Shown here in pieces: positions 6,571-14,384 of a stretch of 64,000 nt of DNA (the first letter of the stretch is position 1; the number at the start of each line of letters is the position of its first letter). The notes beneath the pieces are model-generated. The model was not told the DNA's origin. It worked only from the letters and a program-made list of their open reading frames with translations, and ran no database searches. Location: positions 43,390-107,389 of the forward strand of contig JAYRJQ010000020.1 of NCBI GenBank assembly GCA_041906185.1, written 5' to 3'. Source of the stretch: Roseateles_B sp041906185. Its GTDB lineage: Bacteria; Pseudomonadota; Gammaproteobacteria; Burkholderiales; Burkholderiaceae_C. The position numbers and the translations under genes are program-made.

Positions 6571-9095
6571 GCGTTGCTGGTGGCGCGGACCTCGCCCAGG
6601 GTGGTGACGCCTTGCAGGACCTTGACGATGCCGTCCTGGCGCAGGGTGCGCATGCCTTCCTGGAGCGCCTGGTGCTGGATCTGCTCGGCGCGCGCGCCGG
6701 TCTGAACCAGACGACGGACCTCGCGCGAGACGCTCAGCAGCTCGTGCAGCCCGGCCCGGCCCTTGAATCCGGTGTTGTCGCACTGGGGGCAGCCTGGGCT
6801 GCGATGGTGCATCAGCTGGCCCTGCTTGCCATGGAGCTGGCGCCATTCCGTGAGCAGCCCGTCACGCCCCGGCCGGATGTCTTGCGGGAAGGCGTGCAGG
6901 TAGTCCTCCACCAGCTCCTCGAGGTCGGCCGCCGGCAGGGGCGAGCTCTGGAGGCAGTGCGGGCACAGCCGCCTCACCAGGCGCTGGGCGAGCACGGCCA
7001 GCAGGGAATCGGCGAAGTTGAAGGGGTCCATGCCCATGTCGAGCAGGCGGGTGACGGTCTCGGGGGCGCTGTTGGTGTGCAGCGTGGACAGCACGAGGTG
7101 GCCCGTCAGCGAGGCCTCGACGGCGATCTGCGCCGTCTCCTCGTCGCGGATCTCGCCGACCATGATCACGTCCGGGTCGGCGCGCAGGAAGGCGCGCAGG
7201 GCCTTGGCGAAGGTCCAGTCGATCTTGGGGTTCACCTGCACCTGGCGCAGCCCGGCCTGCGTGATCTCGACGGGGTCCTCCGCCGTCCAGATCTTGCGCT
7301 CCGGCGTGTTGATGTGGGAGAGCACCGAGTGCAGCGTCGTCGTCTTGCCGGAGCCCGTCGGACCCACGCACAGCACCATGCCGTAGGGGCGCTCGATCGC
7401 GTCGGTCAGGCGCCTCATGTTGTCGGGCGTGAGGCCCAGCTTCTCCATCGGCAGGGGCCGCGCCGAGGACAGCAGGCGCATGACGACGTCCTCCAGCCCG
7501 TTGTTCGTCGGGATGGTCGCGACGCGCAGCTCCAGGCGGTGCTGGGGCGAGAAGCGGGCGAAGTTGATCTTGCCGTCCTGGGGCTTGCGGCGCTCCGAGA
7601 TGTCGAGGTCGCACATGATCTTGATGCGGGCGATCATGGCGTTGCGGTAGGTGTGCGGCAGCTCCAGGTAGGGCTGCATCTGGCCATCCCGGCGGAAGCG
7701 GATCTTGAGCTTCTCGCGCCCGGGGTGGGTCTCGATGTGGATGTCGGAGACGCCCTGCTGGCTGGCCTCGATGATCATCGTGTTGATCAGCCGTACGAGG
7801 GAGTTGTCCGACTGCTCGATCTGGGGCTCGTCGTCGCGGCCGCCGCGCTCGCTGACCTCGCGCTCGAGGCTCTCGATCAGCTTGTCGGTGTTGTCGAACT
7901 CGAAATCGGGCTGCAGGGGAGACTGGGGCAGGTCGCGCGGCGTGACGGTGTCATTGCCGAAGCGGTCGTAGGTGCCCGGCAGCGCCAGTTGCAGGCTGCC
8001 GACCTTGGTCAGGGCCGGCGCCACCTTGAGCTGGGTGACGAACTCGATCTCGTCCAGTGCGTCGCGCCGCGTGGGGTCCTCCATGGCGACGATCAGCCGC
8101 CCATCCCTCAGGACGAGCGGCAGCACCTCCAGGCGGCGGGCCACGGAATACGGCAGCTTGCGCACGGCGTCCGGCTCGACGGGGAAGCGCTCCACGTCCA
8201 CCAGCGGGTAGCCCATCTTGCGGGCGAGTGCAGATTGCAGCTGCTGGCGCGTCACGATGCCCTTGCGCACCAGCAGCTCGCCCAGCGGGATCGAACGGTC
8301 ACTGCGCTGCTGGGCGAGGGCGTCCTCGAGCTGGTCGTAGCTGATCAGCTCCATGGCCAGCAGGGCCTCGCCGATGCGCACCATGGGCATGCGGGCCTGC
8401 TGCTCGATGGCCAGCAGCAGCTGCTCCGGCGTCACGATCTGCCGCGCGAGCAGGATATCACCCACGCGCTGGCTGCGCAGCTTCTGCTGCTCCTGGGCCA
8501 CGGCCTCGACGTCCTCGGTGCGGACGAGCTGCTCCTTGACCAGCACATCGCCCAGACGCTCGCCGATCTCGAAGCCGTCCATGCTCTCGGTGGGCAGGAA
8601 GACACAGCGCACGGCGTCGTCGAACTCGCTGACCGGCACGAAGAGGAAGAGCCCCATGGCATCCTCGTGATGGCCGATGGTCATGCCCTTGAGCTCGCCG
8701 CCGCCCGCGAAGCGCACGCGGAATTCCACCCGCGGCCGCTCGTCCAGGGCCAGCGCGGTGGGGGGGGCGTCCTGGCGTGGCGCCGCGGGAATCACCTGCT
8801 GCAGCTTGAGGGCGCGGAACTGGGTGAACTTCAGCGCGACCGGGCTGCGTGCCGGCGGCACCAGCAGCTGGGCGGCCCGCTCACGGGCCATCATGCGCAG
8901 CAGCTGGCCCTGGGTTCGGCTGTTGTTCAGGCCCAGCACCTCGCAGGGCTGGGGCGCCTCGCTGGGGGCGACCGGTGCATAGGCGGCAAAGGGCGGGGAC
9001 GGCCAGGTGAAGACGGGACCGGCGCCGCCGCCGGGGTCCGCGCCCGATCCTTGCCCCGGTTCGGGCCAGTCAATCGTCGCGGAAAGGTCGTTCAT
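6567..9095 (-). CDS. Large GspE/PulE-family ATPase with four tandem MshEN-type motifs
   Basis: The ATG at 9095 has GGAG 7 bases upstream and gives an 842-residue protein, far longer than ordinary GspE (about 500-600). Residues 1-120 are Pro/Ala-rich. Residues 121-176 form a compact domain I do not recognise. Residues 180-296 contain four repeats with an exact 30-residue period (key residues L/V/I-G-[DE]-x-L-L then Q-L and a final Q), each resembling the MshEN c-di-GMP motif. The AAA core has Walker A GPTGSGKT at 578-585, an Asp box, Walker B DPDVIMVGEIRDEE and two Cys pairs (CPHC, CPQC). It heads the pilus operon. It is probably a second, c-di-GMP-responsive motor, but whether it works with MshE or replaces it cannot be seen. 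Confidence 0.85.
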   Translation of the reverse strand: MNDLSATIDWPEPGQGSGADPGGGAGPVFTWPSPPFAAYAPVAPSEAPQPCEVLGLNNSRTQGQLLRMMARERAAQLLVPPARSPVALKFTQFRALKLQQVIPAAPRQDAPPTALALDERPRVEFRVRFAGGGELKGMTIGHHEDAMGLFLFVPVSEFDDAVRCVFLPTESMDGFEIGERLGDVLVKEQLVRTEDVEAVAQEQQKLRSQRVGDILLARQIVTPEQLLLAIEQQARMPMVRIGEALLAMELISYDQLEDALAQQRSDRSIPLGELLVRKGIVTRQQLQSALARKMGYPLVDVERFPVEPDAVRKLPYSVARRLEVLPLVLRDGRLIVAMEDPTRRDALDEIEFVTQLKVAPALTKVGSLQLALPGTYDRFGNDTVTPRDLPQSPLQPDFEFDNTDKLIESLEREVSERGGRDDEPQIEQSDNSLVRLINTMIIEASQQGVSDIHIETHPGREKLKIRFRRDGQMQPYLELPHTYRNAMIARIKIMCDLDISERRKPQDGKINFARFSPQHRLELRVATIPTNNGLEDVVMRLLSSARPLPMEKLGLTPDNMRRLTDAIERPYGMVLCVGPTGSGKTTTLHSVLSHINTPERKIWTAEDPVEITQAGLRQVQVNPKIDWTFAKALRAFLRADPDVIMVGEIRDEETAQIAVEASLTGHLVLSTLHTNSAPETVTRLLDMGMDPFNFADSLLAVLAQRLVRRLCPHCLQSSPLPAADLEELVEDYLHAFPQDIRPGRDGLLTEWRQLHGKQGQLMHHRSPGCPQCDNTGFKGRAGLHELLSVSREVRRLVQTGARAEQIQHQALQEGMRTLRQDGIVKVLQGVTTLGEVRATSNA

Positions 9096-9273
9096 CGAAG
9101 CGCTCCAGAGGCGGGGTGCTCGTGCACACCGGCGGCGACCGCCCAGGGCGGCGGGCCACGGTCGCATGCTAATCGCTAGGGCGGGGAGGGCATAGCCGGA
9201 ACAGGCGCAGGATGGGGCGGCTGTTGCGCGGCCGCCGCCACGGCCTCGATCCAGGCTCCCGGGCGAGGCGGCA

Positions 9274-9501
9274 TCAGCCGAGCCCTTCGTCCTCGCTGTA
9301 GCGGCGCCAGCGGGCGCTAGCCTGCTTCATCAGCGAGAGCTGTTGACGAAAGCGCGGGCAGGCGGCGCACAGCGGCATGTGGATCGCGACGAGCAGGCGC
9401 TCCCGCGTGCTGGGCGGGCGCTCCTGGGCGAGGAGAAGCATCTCGGTGACCTGGCGGCAGCTGGGCAACAGGCGGATCAGCAGAGGGCGGAGGAGTTTCA
9501 T
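9274..9501 (-). CDS. Small zinc-finger (zf-HC2-like) anti-sigma factor
   Basis: This 75-residue protein has CRQVTEMLLLAQE near the start and HMPLCAACPRF in the middle. The C...H-x3-C-x2-C spacing is the zinc-binding signature of zf-HC2 anti-sigma factors. There is no transmembrane helix, so it should be cytosolic. The ATG at 9501 overlaps the stop of the ECF sigma gene as ATGA, so the two are coupled and made together. By analogy with other ZAS proteins it should hold the partner sigma factor inactive until metal or thiol stress releases it; that signal is inferred. Confidence 0.75.
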   Translation of the reverse strand: MKLLRPLLIRLLPSCRQVTEMLLLAQERPPSTRERLLVAIHMPLCAACPRFRQQLSLMKQASARWRRYSEDEGLG

Positions 9502-10067
9502 GCAGCAGCTCCCGGGCCGGTGCCCGCAAACCAGTTCAGCTCAAGACATTCGCGCAGCCGCAGCCGCGCGCGGTGAAGCATCACCCACAGATTGGTCGGG
9601 CTGATGGCCAGCGCCTTACAGATTTCCTCGGTGTCGAGCTCCAGCCACTCACGCATCATGAAGAGCCGGCCCTGCTGGCCCGGCAGCTTGTCCACGCAGG
9701 CCTCCAGCACGCGCATGAAGTCGAGCTGGCGCAGGGCCTGTTCGGGGTCGTCGCCCCAGTCCGTCGGCGCCTCGCGCCAGTGACCGGTGCTGTCGAAGAG
9801 CTGCTCGTCGAGGTCGACGTCGTCGTCCCGGGTCGTGGACAGCTCCTTGCTGTTGCGCCGGATCTGGTCGACCAGCTTGTGCTTGAGCACGCCGACCAGC
9901 CAGGTCTTGAGCTGGGAGCGCCCCGCGAAGCCGTCCGGCCGTTCCAGGGCGGCCAGGAGCGTCTCCGACACGGCGTCCTCGGCCCAGGCGTCATTGCGCA
10001 GCTGGAGCCGGGCATATTTCAGGAGCTGGGGGCGGAGGCTTTCCAGCTCGGCGGGGTCGATGCTCAT
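9498..10067 (-). CDS. ECF-type sigma-70 family RNA polymerase sigma factor
   Basis: This is 189 residues from the ATG at 10067. Region 2 is seen in LLKYARLQLRNDAWAEDAVSETLLAAL and the following TWLVGVLKHKLVDQIRR. Region 4 is seen in LPGQQGRLFMMREWLELDTEEICKALAISPTNLWVMLHRARLRLRECLE (cited here only as region landmarks). An acidic linker (DDDVDLDEQLFD) joins them. There are longer in-frame starts upstream, but they cover the divergent promoter region. It is coupled to a zinc-finger anti-sigma gene and divergent from the bufferin-type operon, whose promoter region contains an ECF-like box pair. The inferred role is stress control of that operon. Confidence 0.88.
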   Translation of the reverse strand: MSIDPAELESLRPQLLKYARLQLRNDAWAEDAVSETLLAALERPDGFAGRSQLKTWLVGVLKHKLVDQIRRNSKELSTTRDDDVDLDEQLFDSTGHWREAPTDWGDDPEQALRQLDFMRVLEACVDKLPGQQGRLFMMREWLELDTEEICKALAISPTNLWVMLHRARLRLRECLELNWFAGTGPGAAA

Positions 10068-10182
10068 GGGGTGGGAGCGAAATGGTGTGCCGCGCAGTGT
10101 AAGGACTGCCGCCCATCCCGCGACACACCGGCTCCTGCAATCCATGGACGCGCCGGCCCCGCCAGTGCCCGCGGTGTCGCAA

Positions 10183-10208
10183 GAACCTTTACAGTCCCCC
10201 ACACGTTC
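10183..10208 (+). promoter_or_regulatory. Candidate ECF-sigma promoter for the bufferin operon
   Basis: GAACC at 10183-10187 and CGTTC at 10204-10208 are separated by 16 bases, matching the usual ECF pattern of an AAC-containing -35 and a CGT-containing -10. The -10 lies 17 bases before the ATG at 10225. No comparable pair was found facing the sigma gene itself. This is a pattern match by eye only. Confidence 0.5.
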
Positions 10209-10224
10209 AACAAGGAGCCCACTC

Positions 10225-10500
10225 ATGTCGACCCACAAGACCCTCAGCACCGCCCTGGCCGCCGCACTTGCCCTGGGCCTCGTCCAGCAGGCCCAGGCCG
10301 CGGAAGGCGCCAAGGAAAAGTGCTACGGCATCGCCAAGGCCGGCCAGAACGACTGCGCCAACCTCAACGGCACCCACAGCTGTGCGGGTCAGGCCACCAC
10401 CAACAACGCCCCCGAAGAATGGCGCTATGTGCCCAAGGGCTCCTGCAAGGCCGATGGCGGCATGACCACCGAAGAGGCCCGCGCCAAGCTGAAGAAGTAA
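10225..10500 (+). CDS. bufA: BufA-type bufferin precursor (DUF2282), secreted four-Cys peptide
   Basis: This 91-residue preprotein has AAGGAG 7 bases before the ATG. Residues 1-26 are a Sec signal peptide (Lys, hydrophobic Ala/Leu core, AQA cleavage site). The mature part of about 65 residues has exactly four Cys (33, 44, 53 and 74) in the order KCYGIAKAGQNDC, HSC, GSC, the DUF2282 pattern. In published work on bufferins the DUF692 enzyme (BufB) with BufC turns Cys residues of such peptides into thiooxazoles, and the product binds copper in the periplasm. The DUF692 and DUF2063 genes follow directly here, so this is very likely the substrate. Modification of this particular peptide is inferred. 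Confidence 0.88.
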   Translation: MSTHKTLSTALAAALALGLVQQAQAAEGAKEKCYGIAKAGQNDCANLNGTHSCAGQATTNNAPEEWRYVPKGSCKADGGMTTEEARAKLKK

Positions 10501-10503
10501 GCC

Positions 10504-11415
10504 ATGCGCCCGCCGGATGCGCTGCCGCCGCTGTGCGGCATCGGCTGGCGCCATGGCCATGAGGCGGCCTTGCTGGAGCAGCAGCCCCGCCTGCCCTTCA
10601 TCGAGGTGCACTCGGAGAACTACTTCCAGCCCGGCGGGGCCGCCCGCCAGGCCTTGCTCCATGCGCGCGAGCATTACCAGGTCAGCCTGCATGGCGTGGG
10701 CCTGTCCCTGGGCTCGGCCTGCGGGCTGGACGCACAGCACCTGGCGCAGCTCGCGCGTCTGAGTGCCGAGGTGCAGCCGGTGCGCGTCTCGGACCACGCC
10801 AGCTTCGCGCGCGTCCCGCTCGATGGCGCCGTCGTGCATGGCGCGGACCTCCTGCCCGTGGCCTTCGGCGCCGCCTCGCTGGCCCTGATGGTCGCCAATG
10901 TCCAGCAGGCTCAGGACGCCCTGCGCCAGCCCTTGCTCATCGAGAACCTCAGCGCCTACCTGGACTGGCACCTCGACCCGTCCGAGGAGCCCCTGGCCGA
11001 GACCGAGTTCCTCGACACCCTGTGCCAGCGCAGCGGTTGCGGCCTGCTGCTGGACCTGAACAACCTCCTCGTGAATGCCCTGAACCGGCGTGCCGGTGAT
11101 GCGGCCCAGGCCCTCGCGGACGCGACGGCCTGGGTGGACGCGCTGCGCACGGTGCCGGGCGAGATCCACCTGGCCGGGCACAGCGCGCAGCAGGGGCTGG
11201 TCGTGGATGACCACGGCGATCCGGTGTCCGACGCTGCATGGGCACTCTATGCCCATGCGCTGCGCCGCTTCGGCGCGGTGCCGACGCTCATCGAGTGGGA
11301 CACACGCCTACCACCCTTTGCCCTGCTGCTGGCCGAAGCGCGCAAGGCGGACCGCCTGGCGCATGCGGTGATGGGCGATCGACTCACGCAGGAGGCCCGG
11401 CATGGCGGCGTCTGA
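10504..11415 (+). CDS. bufB: BufB, DUF692 multinuclear non-haem iron oxidase (MNIO)
   Basis: This 303-residue protein starts 3 bases after bufA. Family landmarks are GIGWRHGHE near the N-terminus, FIEVHSENYF, VSLHGVGLSLG, LLIENLSAYL, GLLLDLNNLLVNA, IHLAGHS and the C-terminal PTLIEWDTRLP. The His, Glu, Asp and Asn residues in these motifs form the multi-iron site of the TIM-barrel MNIO enzymes. MNIO proteins oxidatively rearrange Cys in RiPP precursors, and the BufB branch acts on DUF2282-type bufferins. It should be cytoplasmic and act before export. No key motif appears to be missing. Confidence 0.9.
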   Translation: MRPPDALPPLCGIGWRHGHEAALLEQQPRLPFIEVHSENYFQPGGAARQALLHAREHYQVSLHGVGLSLGSACGLDAQHLAQLARLSAEVQPVRVSDHASFARVPLDGAVVHGADLLPVAFGAASLALMVANVQQAQDALRQPLLIENLSAYLDWHLDPSEEPLAETEFLDTLCQRSGCGLLLDLNNLLVNALNRRAGDAAQALADATAWVDALRTVPGEIHLAGHSAQQGLVVDDHGDPVSDAAWALYAHALRRFGAVPTLIEWDTRLPPFALLLAEARKADRLAHAVMGDRLTQEARHGGV

Positions 11416-12601
11416 ATGGCAGCGGCAGGAAGCCCTACTGAGGGCGCTGCTGGGCCGTGACTCAGGGCGGCTGCCGGGCAGCGCGCCTACCCAGCCCCCG
11501 GATGACACGCCGACACCGTCTCAGACTGAAGCGCCAGCAAGGAGCGGTGGCGTCTTGCACGACGCCACACCGGCAGAGGCTCTGCACCGCCTGGGCCTTC
11601 GGGGCATGCGGCCAGCGAGGCTTCCCGAGTGCGAGCAGGGCTCGGCGGCCACGTCGGACCCCGGCTTGGTCGCCGGTCCGGAAGCAAGTCCGGAAGCAAG
11701 TCCGGAAGCAAGTCTGGAAGCAAGTTTAGAAGCAAGTTTGGAAGCAAGTTTGGAAGCAAGTTTGGAAGCGGGCCTGCAAGCCTACCGGGGCAATGCCATT
11801 GCCCTGTCGGCGCGCGCCCTGGCGGGCGCTTTCCCTCATCTGGAGACGCTGCTGGGGTCGCAGTTCGCCAGCCTCGCCTGGGCCTTCTGGCGCCAGTGCC
11901 CGCCGGCCAGCGGTGATCTCGACACCTGGGGCGCAGCGCTGCCGGCCTTTCTGCGTGAGACGGCCGACGACATGCTGGCCGGTGTCGCCACCTTCGAATG
12001 GGCGCTTCACGAGGCCGAGCGGGCGGCCGATGCCGCGCTCGATGCCGCCTCCCTGAACCTTCTTCATGGCGATCCCGCCGCGCTGTGCCTCGCCTTCCGC
12101 CCGGGGCTCGTGCTTCTCGAACTGCCTCGTGAATCGCTCGAGGCGCTGGAAGGGCACCGGGCCTGGCGCACCCCTTCCCGGCAGGCCGGGCCGCCGCTGG
12201 CCGACACATCCGTCGGATGTACGCCGGTGTCGCGGTCCGTCGCTGCACCTGGCGCGGCGGTGCCCAAGGCGGCGTCGGCCGTCCTGGTCTGGCGTAAGGA
12301 TTGGCGCGGCCGTGCGACTGAGTTGCAGGCGGCTGCGGCCGCCTTCATGCGCAGCGCGCTGGCCGGCCATTCACTGGAGGCGGCCTTGGCGGTGTCGACG
12401 GGCCTTCCTGCCGGGAGCGCCTCGGCGCCGGCTGAGGCTTCCTGGGACTTCACCGTCTTCCTGCACCAGGCGCTGCAAGAGCAATGGCTGACAGCCGTCC
12501 TGCCCTTGGAGGGGAGGGACGGCGCGAAGGAAACCCATGACGTCCATCCCGATGAATCTTCTGCGCCGCCTGGGCGCCACGGCCTGCCACCCCGGGACTG
12601 A
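11402..12601 (+). CDS. bufC: BufC, DUF2063 RiPP-recognition partner with a repeat-bearing insertion
   Basis: This 399-residue protein overlaps bufB by 14 bases. The N-terminal helix (WQRQEALLRALLGRD) and the core starting GLQAYRGN, with ALAGAFPHLETLLG, PPASGDLDTWG and GVATFEWALHEAERAADA, are the DUF2063 domain, which partners BufB and binds the precursor. The family is usually near 250 residues. Here the first helix and the core are separated by about 100 residues of Pro/Ser/Ala-rich linker that ends in eight EAS[P/L] units (residues 93-124). The C-terminal third also has Ala/Gly-rich padding. The core looks intact, so it is probably functional. Confidence 0.82.
   Translation: MAASEWQRQEALLRALLGRDSGRLPGSAPTQPPDDTPTPSQTEAPARSGGVLHDATPAEALHRLGLRGMRPARLPECEQGSAATSDPGLVAGPEASPEASPEASLEASLEASLEASLEASLEAGLQAYRGNAIALSARALAGAFPHLETLLGSQFASLAWAFWRQCPPASGDLDTWGAALPAFLRETADDMLAGVATFEWALHEAERAADAALDAASLNLLHGDPAALCLAFRPGLVLLELPRESLEALEGHRAWRTPSRQAGPPLADTSVGCTPVSRSVAAPGAAVPKAASAVLVWRKDWRGRATELQAAAAAFMRSALAGHSLEAALAVSTGLPAGSASAPAEASWDFTVFLHQALQEQWLTAVLPLEGRDGAKETHDVHPDESSAPPGRHGLPPRD
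11677..11772 (+). repeat. 12-bp in-frame minisatellite inside bufC (8 units)
   Basis: The unit is TCCGGAAGCAAG, drifting to TTTGGAAGCAAG. There are eight consecutive copies, the last one degenerate. The first three encode Pro-Glu-Ala-Ser and the rest Leu-Glu-Ala-Ser. The unit is a multiple of 3, so copy-number change keeps the frame. The later units are clearly lower in GC than the surrounding gene. Confidence 0.95.
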
Positions 12602-13055
12602 GGCCACGGCGCCGATCGAACCCTGGCCGGCGCCCCTGTTCCGCTGGGGGCAGTCGCTGGCGCTGCTGGCGGCGCGCGTCTACGTCGCCCGGGTGTTCTT
12701 CCTCTCCGGCCTGACCAAGCTGCGGGACTGGGACACGACGCTGGCGCTGTTCCAGGACGAATACCAGGTGCCGCTGCTGCCGCCCGTGCTCGCCGCCTAT
12801 GCCGGCACGGCGGGTGAGTTGCTGCTGCCGCCGCTGCTGGTGTTGGGGCTGGCCACCCGCTTCGCCGCTGCCGGCATGTCCGTGGTGAACGTGATGGCGG
12901 TGCTGAGCCTGGCCGAGATCGCCCCGGCGGCCCTGGCGGGGCACGAGTGGTGGGGCAGCCTGCTGCTGGTCGTGCTGCTATGGGGCGCAGGCCGGATCTC
13001 GGTGGATCAGGCACTGCAGCCCCGCTGGCAGGCGTGGCTCAGTCGTTCGGCTTGA
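12537..13055 (+). CDS. DoxX-family membrane protein
   Basis: This 172-residue protein has four predicted transmembrane helices. It carries the DoxX landmarks RVYVARVFFLSGLTKLRDWDTTLALF, YAGTAGELLLPPLLVLGLATRFAA and a WWGSLLLVVLLWGAGRIS end. It overlaps bufC by 65 bases and has AAGGAA before its ATG; a second ATG lies 15 bases downstream. DoxX proteins recur as the last gene of DUF2282/DUF692/DUF2063 operons, where they may deal with redox or quinone-linked steps, but their role is not established. Its last 17 bases overlap the convergent tolA stop. Confidence 0.85.
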   Translation: MTSIPMNLLRRLGATACHPGTEATAPIEPWPAPLFRWGQSLALLAARVYVARVFFLSGLTKLRDWDTTLALFQDEYQVPLLPPVLAAYAGTAGELLLPPLLVLGLATRFAAAGMSVVNVMAVLSLAEIAPAALAGHEWWGSLLLVVLLWGAGRISVDQALQPRWQAWLSRSA

Positions 13056-13929
13056 AGCTGATCACGAGCACCGGGGGCACACGGCCGTCGGTGTCACGGG
13101 GCAGCCGGTCCGTGCGCTCGATGGCGCGCAGCACGGCCCGGTCCCAATCAGCATCGCCGCTGGGCTTGGTCAGACGGCTGCTGATGATCTTGCCGTCCGG
13201 CGCGCAGCGCACCTCGACCTCGGCCTGCGGATTGGCCGCGCCACTGACGGTGTAGATGATGTTCGGGCGGATGGCCGCCTTGATGCGTCCGCCATAGGTC
13301 GCCGAGGGGCCGGAGCTGTGCTGGGCGGTGCCGGTGCTGCCGGGCGAGCCGGTGGCGCCTGCCATGCCCATCATGCGTTCCAGGTTCTGCTTGCGCAGCG
13401 CGTCGAGCTTGGCCTGCGCGTCCTTGGCGGCCTTCTCCTGCTTCTGCTTCTCAAGCTTGTCCTGCTTGGCCTGGTCTTCCTTCTTCTGGCGTTCCAGGTC
13501 CTTTTGCTTCTCGCGCTCCTTCTCGAGCTCCTTCTGGCGCTCCTTTTCCTTCTCGAGTTCCTTCTTGCGCTGCAGCTCGAGCTCGGCCTGGCGGCGCTCG
13601 TCCTCCTTGCGCTTCTTCTCCTTGGCGATGGCGATGTCCGCCTCTCGCTGGTCCGGCTGCGCCTCCGGCACGGGCGGCGGCGTCTTGGCCTTGGGCTGCT
13701 CCGGTTCGGGCTGGGGCTCGGGCTCCTGCAGGCGGGGCGCTGCGGCCTGGGGCACGAGGGACCACAGCTCCGCCTCGAAGGCGGGCTCCGTCTGGGTGTG
13801 CCACTGCACGCCCAGGCTCAGGCCCAGCACCAGCAGGGCATGGGCCAGAAGGGCCAGGCCGAAGCCGCGGCCCAGGGCGGGCGCGGGCGGCGGTCGCAGG
13901 CGATCGGCGCTCAGGGTGCTCGCGTTCAT
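13039..13929 (-). CDS. tolA: TolA, trans-periplasmic linker of the Tol-Pal system
   Basis: This 296-residue protein has a single transmembrane helix at about 24-41, a Pro/Glu-rich stretch (about 65-95), a long charged coiled coil rich in Lys, Glu and Gln (about 95-190), a Gly/Ser hinge, and a TolA C-terminal domain (YGGRIKAAIRPNI...VRCAPDGKIISSRLTKPSGDADWDRAV). It links inner-membrane TolQR to outer-membrane Pal. It follows tolR after 5 bases. Unusually, tolB and pal do not follow: the next gene is the convergent doxX. Confidence 0.93.
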   Translation of the reverse strand: MNASTLSADRLRPPPAPALGRGFGLALLAHALLVLGLSLGVQWHTQTEPAFEAELWSLVPQAAAPRLQEPEPQPEPEQPKAKTPPPVPEAQPDQREADIAIAKEKKRKEDERRQAELELQRKKELEKEKERQKELEKEREKQKDLERQKKEDQAKQDKLEKQKQEKAAKDAQAKLDALRKQNLERMMGMAGATGSPGSTGTAQHSSGPSATYGGRIKAAIRPNIIYTVSGAANPQAEVEVRCAPDGKIISSRLTKPSGDADWDRAVLRAIERTDRLPRDTDGRVPPVLVISFKPND

Positions 13930-13934
13930 GGTGC

Positions 13935-14378
<444 letters not shown>

Positions 14379-14384
14379 GGCGGA

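Noticed and set aside
4804..6846. Longer start for MshE at 6846
   Set aside because: The added 92 residues lie inside the upstream ATPase gene and are low-complexity; the ATGA overlap at 6570 fits the operon pattern.
6612..9179. 855-codon open frame on the plus strand opposite the large pilus ATPase gene
   Set aside because: It is the antisense shadow of a GC-rich gene. The translation is low-complexity His/Gln/Leu/Ala/Arg text without any domain, while the minus strand has a complete ATPase.
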